NCBI GenBank assembly: GCA_036172665.1
Contig: JAYKNF010000053.1
Span: 1-64,000 of the forward strand
Source of the DNA: Prosopocoilus inquinatus
Taxonomy: Eukaryota > Arthropoda > Insecta > Coleoptera > Lucanidae
Reading direction: 5' to 3'
Length of the DNA stretch: 64,000 nucleotides
Each line of letters opens with the position of its first letter. Position 1 is the stretch's first letter. Below are positions 51,538 through 62,922 of this stretch, one piece after another. The position numbers and the translations under genes are program-made. Below the pieces are notes generated by a model. The model saw only the letters and a program-made list of their open reading frames with translations. It was not told the origin of the DNA and did not search any database.

Positions 51538-53857
51538 CTCATCTATCATGTTATTTGACGTTTGGACGGACTCCAGTAACTCTGATGAGAGATACGACGT
51601 TTTTGGACGCAGCAGGAGCTGGAAATAGTTTTAAATGAAACAACACGTATTAGCGTTGTTCCTGTGCTGTATCTAATCAATCCTTACTCATCTAACATGT
51701 TATTTGGCGTTTCGATGGACTCCAGTAACTTTGATGTGAGATACGAAGTTCTCGGACGCAGCTGAAGCTGGAAATTGTTTTAAGCGAAACAACACGTATT
51801 AGCGTTGTTCCTGTGATGTATCTAATCGATCCTTACTCATCTATCATGTTATTTGTCGTTTCGATGGACTCCAGTAGCTCTGATGTGAGATACGACGTTT
51901 TCGGACGCAGCAGAAGCTGGAAATAGTTTTAAACGAAACAACACGCATTAGCGTTGTTCCTGTGATGTATCTAATCGATCCTTACTCATCTAACATGTTA
52001 TTTGGCGTTTCGATGGACTCCAGTAACTTTGATGTGAGATACGAAGTTCTCGGACGCAGCTGAAGCTGGAAATTGTTTTAAGCGAAACAACACGTATTAG
52101 CGTTGTTCCTGTGATGTATCTAATCGATCCTTACTCATCTATCATGTTATTTGACGTTTGGATGGGCTCCAGTAACTCTGAAGTGAGATACGAAGTTCTC
52201 GGACGCAGCTGAAGCTGGAAATAGTTTTAAACGAAACAACACGCATTAGCGTTGTTCCTGTGATGTATCTAATCGATCCTTACTCATCTATCATGTTATT
52301 TGACGTTTGGATGGACTCCAGTAACTCTGATGTGAGATACGAAATTATCGGACGCAGCAGAAGCTGGAAATAGTTTTAAATGAAACAACACGCATTAGCG
52401 TTGTTCCTGTGATGTATCTAATCGATCCTTACTCACCTATCATGTTATTTGACGTTTGGATGGGCTCCAGTAACTCTGAAGTGAGATACGAAGTTCTCGG
52501 ACGCAGCTGAAGCTGGAAATAGTTTTAAACGAAACAACACGCATTAGCGTTGTTCCTGTGATGTATCTAATCGATACTTACTCATCTATCATGTTATTTG
52601 ACGTTTCGATGGACTCCAGTAACTCTAATGTGAGAAACGAAATTTTCGGACGCAGCAGAAGCTGGAAATAGTTTTAAACGAAACAACACGCATTAGCGTT
52701 GTTCCTGTGATGTATCTAATCGATCCTTACTCATCTATCATGTTATTTGACGTTTGGATGGACTCCAGTAACTCTGATGTGAGATACGAAATTATCGGAC
52801 GCAGCAGAAGCTGGAAATAGTTTTAAATGAAACAACACGCATTAGCGTTGTTCCTGTGATGTATCTAATCGATACTTACTCATCTATCATGTTATTTGGC
52901 GTTTCGATGGACTCCAGTAGCTCTGATGTGAGATACGACGTTTTCGGACGCAGCAGAAGCTGGAAATAGTTTTAAACGAAACAACACGCATTAGCGTTGT
53001 TCCTGTGATGTATCTAATCGATCCTTACTCATCTATCATGTTATTTGACGTTTGGATGGACTCCAGTAACTCTGATGTGAGATACGAAATTATCGGACGC
53101 AGCAGAAGCTGGAAATAGTTTTAAATGAAACAACACGCATTAGCGTTGTGCCTGTGATGTATCTAATCGATCCTTACTCATCTATCATGTTATTTGACGT
53201 TTCGATGGACTCTAGTAACTCTGATGTGATATACGAAGTTTTTGGACGCAGCAGGAGCTAGAAATAGTTTTAAACGAAACAACACGTATTAGCGTTGTTC
53301 CTGTGATGTATCTAATCGATCCTTACTCATCTATCATGTTATTTGACGTTTGGATGGACTCCAGTATCTCTGATGTGAGATACGAAATTTTCGGACGCAG
53401 CAGAAGCTGGTAATAGTTTTAAACGAAACAACACGCATTAGCGTTGTTCCTGTGATGTATCTAAACAATCCTTACTTATCTAACATGTTATTTGACGTTT
53501 GGATGGACTCCAGTAAGTCTGATGTGAGATACAAAGTTTTTGGACGCAGCAGTAGCTGGAAATAGTTTAGAACGAAAAAGCACGTATTAGCGTTGTTCCT
53601 GTGATGTATCTAATCGATCCTTACTTAGCTACTATGTTATTTGACGTTTCGATGGACTCCAGTAACTCTAATGTGAGATACGAAATTTTCGGACGCAGCA
53701 GCAGCTGGAAATAGTTTTAAACGAAACAACACATATTAGCGTTGTTCCTGTGATGTAACTAATCGATCCTTACTCACCTATCATGTTATTTGACGTTTGG
53801 ATGGGCTCCAGTAACTCTGAAGTGAGATACGAAGTTCTCGGACGCAGCTGAAGCTGG
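50431..53857 (+). repeat. HOR row of 23 monomers, closest to consensus
   Basis: Order: t1 t2 t3 t4 t5 t6 t7 t8, t9/t10 hybrid, t11/t9 hybrid, t10 t11 t12 t13 t3 t12 t14 t12 t15 t16 t17 t7 t18. This is the 22-unit consensus with one extra unit created by exchange around t9 to t11 (51623-51920). The units at 51772 and 52070 start gttttaagcg, a change absent from block 1. It is the best single view of the complete higher-order unit. Confidence 0.9.
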
Positions 53858-55645
53858 AAATAGTTTTAAACGAAACAACACGCATTAGCGTTGTTCCTGT
53901 GATGTATCTAATCGATCCTTACTCATCTATCATGTTATTTGACGTTTGGATGGACTCCAGTAAGTCTGATGTGAGATACAAAGTTTTTGGACGCAGCAGG
54001 AGCTAGAAATAGTTTTAAACGAAACAACACGTATTAGCGTTGTTCCTGTGCTGTATCTAATCGATCCTTACTCATCTATCATCTTATTTGGCGTTTCGAT
54101 GGACTCCAGTAGCTCTGATGTGAGATACGACGTTTTCGGACGCAGCAGAAGCTGGAAATAGTTTTAAACGAAACAACACGCATTAGCGTTGTTCCTGTGA
54201 TGTATCTAATCGATCCTTACTCACCTATCATGTTATTTGACGTTTGGATGGGCTCCAGTAACTCTGAAGTGAGATACGAAGTTCTCGGACGCATCTGAAG
54301 CTGGAAATAGTTTTAAACGAAACAACACGCATTAGCGTTGTTCCTGTGATGTATCTAATCGATACTTACTCATCTATCATGTTATTTGACGTTTCGATGG
54401 ACTCCAGTAACTCTAATGTGAGAAACGAAATTTTCGGACGCAGCAGAAGCTGGAAATAGTTTTAAACGAAACAACACGCATTAGCGTTGTTCCTGTGATG
54501 TATCTAATCGATCCTTACTCATCTATCATGTTATTTGACGTTTGGATGGACTCCAGTAACTCTGATGTGAGATACGAAATTATCGGACGCAGCAGAAGCT
54601 GGAAATAGTTTTAAATGAAACAACACGCATTAGCGTTGTTCCTGTGATGTATCTAATCGATACTTACTCATCTATCATGTTATTTGGCGTTTCGATGGAC
54701 TCCAGTAGCTCTGATGTGAGATACGACGTTTTCGGACGCAGCAGAAGCTGGAAATAGTTTTAAACGAAACAACACGCATTAGCGTTGTTCCTGTGATGTA
54801 TCTAATCGATCCTTACTCATCTATCATGTTATTTGACGTTTGGATGGACTCCAGTAACTCTGATGTGAGATACGAAATTATCGGACGCAGCAGAAGCTGG
54901 AAATAGTTTTAAATGAAACAACACGCATTAGCGTTGTGCCTGTGATGTATCTAATCGATCCTTACTCATCTATCATGTTATTTGACGTTTCGATGGACTC
55001 TAGTAACTCTGATGTGATATACGAAGTTTTTGGACGCAGCAGGAGCTAGAAATAGTTTTAAACGAAACAACACGTATTAGCGTTGTTCCTGTGATGTATC
55101 TAATCGATCCTTACTCATCTATCATGTTATTTGACGTTTGGATGGACTCCAGTAAGTCTGATGTGAGATACAAAGTTTTTGGACGCAGCAGGAGCTAGAA
55201 ATAGTTTTAAACGAAACAACACGTATTAGCGTTGTTCCTGTGCTGTATCTAATCGATCCTTACTCATCTATCATCTTATTTGGCGTTTCGATGGACTCCA
55301 GTAGCTCTGATGTGAGATACGACGTTTTCGGACGCAGCAGAAGCTGGAAATAGTTTTAAACGAAACAACACGCATTAGCGTTGTTCCTGTGATGTATCTA
55401 ATCGATCCTTACTCATCTATCATGTTATTTGACGTTTGGATGGACTCCAGTAACTCTGATGTGAGATACGAAATTATCGGACGCAGCAGAAGCTGGAAAT
55501 AGTTTTAAATGAAACAACACGCATTAGCGTTGTGCCTGTGATGTATCTAATCGATCCTTACTCATCTATCATGTTATTTGACGTTTCGATGGACTCTAGT
55601 AACTCTGATGTGATATACGAAGTTTTTGGACGCAGCAGGAGCTAG
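53858..55645 (+). repeat. Twelve-monomer segment, copy of 31287-33074
   Basis: Same unit order as 31287-33074 (t1 t2 t13 t3 t12 t14 t12 t15 t1 t2 t12 t15), including the rare catctgaagc in t13 at 54292, offset 22571 bp. The larger match 29350-34713 to 51921-57284 spans 36 monomers without a net length difference. Confidence 0.88.
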
Positions 55646-58178
55646 AAATAGTTTTAAACGAAACAACACGTATTAGCGTTGTTCCTGTGATGTATCTAAT
55701 CGATCCTTACTCATCTATCATGTTATTTGACGTTTGGACGGACTCCAGTAACTCTGATGTGAGATACAAAGTTATCGGACGCAGCAGAAGCTGGAAATAG
55801 TTTTAAACGAAACAACACGCATTAGCGTTGTTCCTGTGATGTATCTAATCGATCCTTACTCATCTATCATGTTATTTGACGTTTGGACGGACTCCAGTAA
55901 CTCTGATGTGAGATACAAAGTTATCGGACGCAGCAGAAGCTGGAAATTGTTTTAAACGAAACAACACGTATTAGCGTTGTTCCTGTGATGTATCTAATCG
56001 ATCCTTACTCATCTATCATGTTATTTGACGTTTGGATGGGCTCCAGTAACTCTGAAGTGAGATACGAAGTTATCGGACGCAGCAGAAGCTGGAAATAGTT
56101 TTAAACGAAACAACACGTATTAGCGTTGTTCCTGTGATGTATCTAATTGATCCTTACTCATCTATCATGTTATTTGACGTTTGGATGGACTCCAGTAACT
56201 CTGATGTGAGATACAAAGTTTTTGGACGCAGCAGAAGCTGGAAATAGTTTTGAACGAAACAACACGTATTAGCGTTGTTCCTGTGATGTATCTAATCGAT
56301 CCCTACTTAGCTACTATGTTATTTGACGTTTCGATGGACTCCAGTAACTCTAATGTGAGATACGAAATTTTCGGACGCAGCAGCAGCTGGAAATAGTTTT
56401 AAACGAAACAACACATATTAGCGTTGTTCCTGTGATGTAACTAATCGATCCTTACTCATCTATCATGTTATTTGACGTTTGGACGGACTCCAGTAACTCT
56501 GATGAGAGATACAAAGTTCTCGGACGCAGTAGAAGCTGGAAATAGTTTTGAACGAAACAACACGTATTAGCGTTGTTCCTGTGATGTATCTAAACGATTC
56601 TTACTTATCTAACATGTTATTTGACGTTTGGATGGACTCCAGTAAGTCTGATGTGAGATACAAAGTTTTTGGACGCAGCAGGAGCTGGAAATAGTTTTAA
56701 ACGAAACAACACGTATCAGCGTTGTTCCTGTGCTGTATCTAATCGATCCTTACTAATCTGTCATGTTATTTGGCGTTTCGATGGACTCCAGTAGCTCTGA
56801 TGTGAGATACGACGTTTTCGGACGCAGCAGAAGCTCTAAATAGCTTTAAAAGAAACAACACGCATTAGCGTTGTTCCTGTGATGTATCTAATCGATCCTT
56901 ACTCATCTATCATGTTATTTGGCGTTTCGATGGACTCCAGTAACTTTGATGTGAGATACGAAGTTCTCGGACGCAGCTGAAGCTGGAAATAGTTTTAAAT
57001 GAAACAACACGTATTAGCGTTGTTCCTGTGATGTATCTAATCGATCCTTACTCATCTATCATGTTATTTGGCGTTTCGATGGACTCCAGTAACTTTGATG
57101 TGAGATACGAAGTTCTCGGACGCAGCTGAAGCTGGAAATAGTTTTAAACGAAACAACACGTATTAGCGTTGTTCCTGTGATGTATCTAATCGATCCTTAC
57201 TTATCTATCATGTTATTTGACGTTTCGATGGACTCCAGTAACTATGATGTGAGATACAAAATTTTCGGACGCAGCAGAAGCTGGAAATAGTTTTAAACGA
57301 AACAACACGCATTAGCGTTGTTCCTGTGATGTACCTAATCGATCCTTACTCATCTGTCCTGTTATTTGGCGTTTCGATGGACTCCAGTAACTCTGATGTG
57401 AGATACGAAATTTTCGGACGCAGCAGAAGCTGGAAATAGTTTTGAACGAAACAACACGCATTAGCGTTGTTCCTGTGATGTATCTAAACGATCCTTACTT
57501 ATCTATCATGTTATTTGATATTACGATGGACTCCAGTAACTCTGATGTGAGATAAGAAGTTTTCGAACGCAGCAGAAGCTGGAAATAGTTTTAAGCGAAA
57601 CAACACGTATTAGCGTTGTTCCTGTGATGTATCTAATCGATCCTTACTCATCTATCATGTTATTTGACGTTTGAATGGACTCCAGTAACTCTGGTGTGAG
57701 ATACAAATTTCTCGGACGCAGCAGAAGCTGGAAATAGTTTTGAACGAAACAACACGTATTAGCGTTGTTCCTGTGATGTATCTAATCGATCCTTACTCAT
57801 CTATCATGTTATTTGACGTTTGGACGGACTCCAGTAACTCTGATGTGAGATACAAAGGTATCGGACGCAGCAGAAGCTGGAAATAGTTTTAAACGATACA
57901 ACACGTATTAGCGTTGTTCCTGTGATGTATCTAATTGATCCTTACTCATCTATCATGTTATTTGACGTTTGGATGGACTCCAGTAACTCTGATGTGAGAT
58001 ACAAAGTTTTTGGACGCAGCAGAAGCTGGAAATAGTTTTGAACGAAACAACACGTATTAGCGTTGTTCCTGTTATGTATCTAATCGATCCCTACTTAGCT
58101 ACTATGTTATTTGACGTTTCGATGGACTCCAGTAACTCTGATGTGAGATACGAAATTTTCGGACGCAGCAGAAGCTGG

Positions 58179-58403
58179 AAATAGTTTTAAATGAAACAAC
58201 ACGCATTAGCGTTGTTCCTGTGATGTATGTAATCGATCCTTACTCATCTATCATGTTATTTGACGTTTCAAACAACACGTATTAGCGTTGTTCCTGTGCT
58301 GTATCTAATCGATCCTTACTCATCTATCATGTTATTTGGCGTTTCGATGGACTCCAGTAACTATGATGTGAGATACGAAATTTTCGGACGCAGCAGAAGC
58401 TGG
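58179..58403 (+). repeat. Deletion fusion of two monomers (225 bp), right arm
   Basis: The stretch ttatttgacgtttc is joined directly to aaacaacacg, skipping the second half of one unit and the first bases of the next. The two-unit span measures 225 bp instead of 298. It is shared with the left arm at 44113-44337, so it predates the inverted duplication. Confidence 0.9.
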
Positions 58404-58998
58404 AAATAGTTTTAAACGAAACAACACGCATTAGCGTTGTTCCTGTGATGTATCTAATCGATCCTTACTCATCTGTCATGTTATTTGACGTTTCGATGGA
58501 CTCTAGTAACTCTGATGTGAGATACGAAGTTTTTGGACGCAGCAAGAGCTGGAAATACTTTTAAACGAAACAACACGTATTAGCGTTATTCCTGTGATGT
58601 ATCTAATCGATCCTTACTCATCTATCATGTTATTTGACGTTTGGATGGACTCCAGTATCTCTGATGTGAGATACGATATTTTCGGACGCAGCAGAAGCTG
58701 GAAATAGTTTAAAACGAAACAACACGCATTAGCGTTGTTCCTGTGATGTATCTAAACGATCCTTACTTATCTAACATGTTATTTGACGTTTGGATGGACT
58801 CCAGTAAGTCTGATGTAGGATACAAAGTCCTCGGAAGCAGCAGAAGCTGGAAATAGTTTTAAACGAAACAACACGCATTAGCGTTGTTCCTGTGATGTAT
58901 CTAATCGATCCTTACTCATCTATCATGTTATTTGGCGTTTCGATGGACTCCAGTAACTCTGATGTGAGATACGACGTTTCGGACGCAGCAGCAGCTGG

Positions 58999-59048
58999 AA
59001 ATAGTTTTAAACGAAAGAAACGAAATTTTCGGACGCAGCAGAAGCTGG
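58999..59048 (+). repeat. 50-bp monomer remnant, right arm
   Basis: This unit goes from aaatagttttaaacg through gaaagaaacg directly to aaattttcggacgcagc, missing 99 bp. The preceding unit (58851-58998) is 148 bp through loss of one base in gacgtttcgg. Together they measure 198 bp, a multiple of three, which creates the only longish open frame in the window by chance. Mirrored at 43468-43517. Confidence 0.9.
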
Positions 59049-62000
59049 AAATAGTTTTAAACGAAACAACACGCATTAGCGTTGTTCCTGTGATGTATCT
59101 AATCGATCCTTACTCATCTATCATGTTATTTGACGTTTGGATGGACTCCAGTAACTCTGATGTGAGATACGAAATTATCGGACGCAGCAGAAGCTGGAAA
59201 TAGTTTTAAATGAAACAACACGCATTAGCGTTGTTCCTGTGATGTATCTAATCGATCCTTACTCATCTATCATGTTATTTGACGTTTGGATGGACTCCAG
59301 TAAGTCTGATGTGAGATACAAAGTTTTTGGACGCAGCAGGAGCTGGAAATAGTTTTAAACGAAACAACACGTATTAGCGTTGTTCCTGTGCTGTATCTAA
59401 TCGATCCTTACTTATCTATCATGTTATTTGACGTTTCGATGCACTCCAGTAACTCTGATGTGAGATACGAAGTTTTCGGACGCAGCAGAAGCTGGAAATA
59501 GTTTTAAACGAAACAACACGTATTAGCGTTGTTCCTGGGATGTATCTAATCGATCCTTACTCATCTATCATGTTATTTGACGTTTGGATGGACTCCAGTA
59601 ACTCTGATGTGAGATACAAAGTTTTTGGACGCAGCAGTAGCTGGAAATAGTTTAGAACGAAAAAACACGTATTAGCGTTGTTCCTGTGATGTATCTAATC
59701 GATCCTTACTTAGCTACTATGTTATTTGACGTTTCGATGGACTCCAGTAACTCTAATGTGAGATACGAAATTTTCGGACGCAGCAGCAGCTGGAAATAGT
59801 TTTAAACGAAACAACACATATTAGCGTTGTTCCTGTGATGTAACTAATCGATCCTTACTCATCTATCATCTTATTTGGCGTTTCGATGGACTCCAGTAGC
59901 TCTGATGTGAGATACAACGTTTTCGGACGCAGCAGAAGCTGGAAATAGTTTTAAACGAAACAACACGCATTAGCGTTGTTCCTGTGCTGTATCTAATCGA
60001 TCCTTACTCATCTATCATCTTATTTGGCGTTTCGATGGACTCCAGTAGCTCTGATGTGAGATACAACGTTTTCGGACGCAGCAGAAGCTGGAAATAGTTT
60101 TAAACGAAACAACACGCATTAGCGTTGTTCCTGTGATGTATCTAATCGATCCTTACTCATCTATCATGTTATTTGACGTTTCGATGGACTCCAGTAACTC
60201 TAATGTGAGAAACGAAATTTTCGGACGCAGCAGAAGCTGGAAATAGTTTTAAACGAAACAACACGCATTAGCGTTGTTCCTGTGATGTATCTAATCGATC
60301 CTTACTCATCTATCATGTTATTTGACGTTTGGATGGACTCCAGTAAGTCTGATGTGAGATACAAAGTTTTTGGACGCAGCAGGAGCTGGAAATAGTTTTA
60401 AACGAAACAACACGTATTAGCGTTGTTCCTGTGCTGTATCTAATCGATCCTTACTTATCTATCATGTTATTTGACGTTTCGATGCACTCCAGTAACTCTG
60501 ATGTGAGATACGAAGTTTTCGGACGCAGCAGAAGCTGGAAATAGTTTTAAACGAAACAACACGTATTAGCGTTGTTCCTGGGATGTATCTAATCGATCCT
60601 TACTCATCTATCATGTTATTTGACGTTTGGATGGACTCCAGTAACTCTGATGTGAGATACAAAGTTTTTGGACGCAGCAGTAGCTGGAAATAGTTTAGAA
60701 CGAAAAAACACGTATTAGCGTTGTTCCTGTGATGTATCTAATCGATCCTTACTTAGCTACTATGTTATTTGACGTTTCGATGGACTCCAGTAACTCTAAT
60801 GTGAGATACGAAATTTTCGGACGCAGCAGCAGCTGGAAATAGTTTTAAACGAAACAACACATATTAGCGTTGTTCCTGTGATGTAACTAATCGATCCTTA
60901 CTCATCTATCATGTTATTTGACGTTTGGACGGACTCCAGTAACTCTGATGAGAGATACGACGTTTTTGGACGCAGCAGGAGCTGGAAATAGTTTTAAACG
61001 AAACAACACGCATTAGCGTTGTTCCTGTGATGTATCTAATCGATCCTTACTCATCTAACATGTTATTTGGCGTTTCGATGGACTCCAGTAACTTTGATGT
61101 GAGATACGAAGTTCTCGGACGCAGCTGAAGCTGGAAATTGTTTTAAACGAAACAACACGTATTAGCGTTGTTCCTGTGATGTATCTAATCGATCCTTACT
61201 CATCTATCATGTTATTTGACGTTTGGATGGGCTCCAGTAACTCTGAAGTGAGATACGAAGTTCTCGGACGCAGCTGAAGCTGGAAATAGTTTTAAACGAA
61301 ACAACACGCATTAGCGTTGTTCCTGTGATGTATCTAATCGATCCTTACTCATCTATCATGTTATTTGACGTTTGGATGGACTCCAGTAACTCTGATGTGA
61401 GATACGAAATTATCGGACGCAGCAGAAGCTGGAAATAGTTTTAAATGAAACAACACGCATTAGCGTTGTTCCTGTGATGTATCTAATCGATCCTTACTCA
61501 CCTATCATGTTATTTGACGTTTGGATGGGCTCCAGTAACTCTGAAGTGAGATACGAAGTTCTCGGACGCAGCTGAAGCTGGAAATAGTTTTAAACGAAAC
61601 AACACGCATTAGCGTTGTTCCTGTGATGTATCTAATCGATACTTACTCATCTATCATGTTATTTGACGTTTCGATGGACTCCAGTAACTCTAATGTGAGA
61701 AACGAAATTTTCGGACGCAGCAGAAGCTGGAAATAGTTTTAAACGAAACAACACGCATTAGCGTTGTTCCTGTGATGTATCTAATCGATCCTTACTCATC
61801 TATCATGTTATTTGACGTTTGGATGGACTCCAGTAACTCTGATGTGAGATACGAAATTATCGGACGCAGCAGAAGCTGGAAATAGTTTTAAATGAAACAA
61901 CACGCATTAGCGTTGTTCCTGTGATGTATCTAATCGATACTTACTCATCTATCATGTTATTTGGCGTTTCGATGGACTCCAGTAGCTCTGATGTGAGATA

Positions 62001-62922
62001 CGACGTTTTCGGACGCAGCAGAAGCTGGAAATAGTTTTAAACGAAACAACACGCATTAGCGTTGTTCCTGTGATGTATCTAATCGATCCTTACTCATCTA
62101 TCATGTTATTTGACGTTTGGATGGACTCCAGTAACTCTGATGTGAGATACGAAATTATCGGACGCAGCAGAAGCTGGAAATAGTTTTAAATGAAACAACA
62201 CGCATTAGCGTTGTGCCTGTGATGTATCTAATCGATCCTTACTCATCTATCATGTTATTTGACGTTTCGATGGACTCTAGTAACTCTGATGTGATATACG
62301 AAGTTTTTGGACGCAGCAGGAGCTAGAAATAGTTTTAAACGAAACAACACGTATTAGCGTTGTTCCTGTGATGTATCTAATCGATCCTTACTCATCTATC
62401 ATGTTATTTGACGTTTGGATGGACTCCAGTATCTCTGATGTGAGATACGAAATTTTCGGACGCAGCAGAAGCTGGTAATAGTTTTAAACGAAACAACACG
62501 CATTAGCGTTGTTCCTGTGATGTATCTAAACAATCCTTACTTATCTAACATGTTATTTGACGTTTGGATGGACTCCAGTAAGTCTGATGTGAGATACAAA
62601 GTTTTTGGACGCAGCAGGAGCTGGAAATAGTTTTAAACGAAACAACACGTATTAGCGTTGTTCCTGTGATGTATCTAATCGATCCTTACTCACCTATCAT
62701 GTTATTTGACGTTTGGATGGGCTCCAGTAACTCTGAAGTGAGATACGAAGTTCTCGGACGCAGCTGAAGCTGGAAATAGTTTTAAACGAAACAACACGCA
62801 TTAGCGTTGTTCCTGTGATGTATCTAATCGATACTTACTCATCTATCATGTTATTTGGCGTTTCGATGGACTCCAGTAACTCTAATATGAGAAACGAAAT
62901 TTTCGGACGCAGCAGAAGCTGG
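59049..62922 (+). repeat. Right arm outer row, 26 monomers with 7-monomer repeat
   Basis: Order: t12 t1b t5 t6 t7 t8/t2 t2 t3 t1b t5 t6 t7 t8 t10 t11 t12 t13 t3 t12 t14 t12 t15 t16 t17/t1b t13 t3*. The run t1b t5 t6 t7 starting at 59198 recurs at 60241, 1043 bp or seven monomers later. The two t2-type units at 59794 and 59943 share gatacaacg in place of gatacgacg, also seen in the left arm (cgttgtatc at 42449 and 42598). Confidence 0.9.

Larger units (their letters stand above)
55646..59048 (+). repeat. Diverged island, copy 3
   Basis: The first 11 units (55646-57284) match island copy 1 at 33075-34713. The remainder continues the island beyond where copy 1 was cut. Private features include catctgtcctg near 57353, gatattacgatgg near 57517, gataagaag near 57551, ctggtgtgag near 57691, aacgataca near 57891, gttatgtatc near 58071, gcgttattcc near 58583 and gtaggatacaaag near 58815. 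Divergence and length defects are concentrated here, as expected for an older or less often exchanged part of the array. Confidence 0.88.

Noticed and set aside
58892..59203. Open reading frame of 103 codons on the plus strand
   Set aside because: It lies wholly in satellite sequence. It stays open only because a 148-bp unit and a 50-bp remnant total 198 bp, so two units share a frame; the peptide repeats the same segment (MYLIDPYSSIMLF) 66 codons apart. No ribosome or promoter context supports translation.
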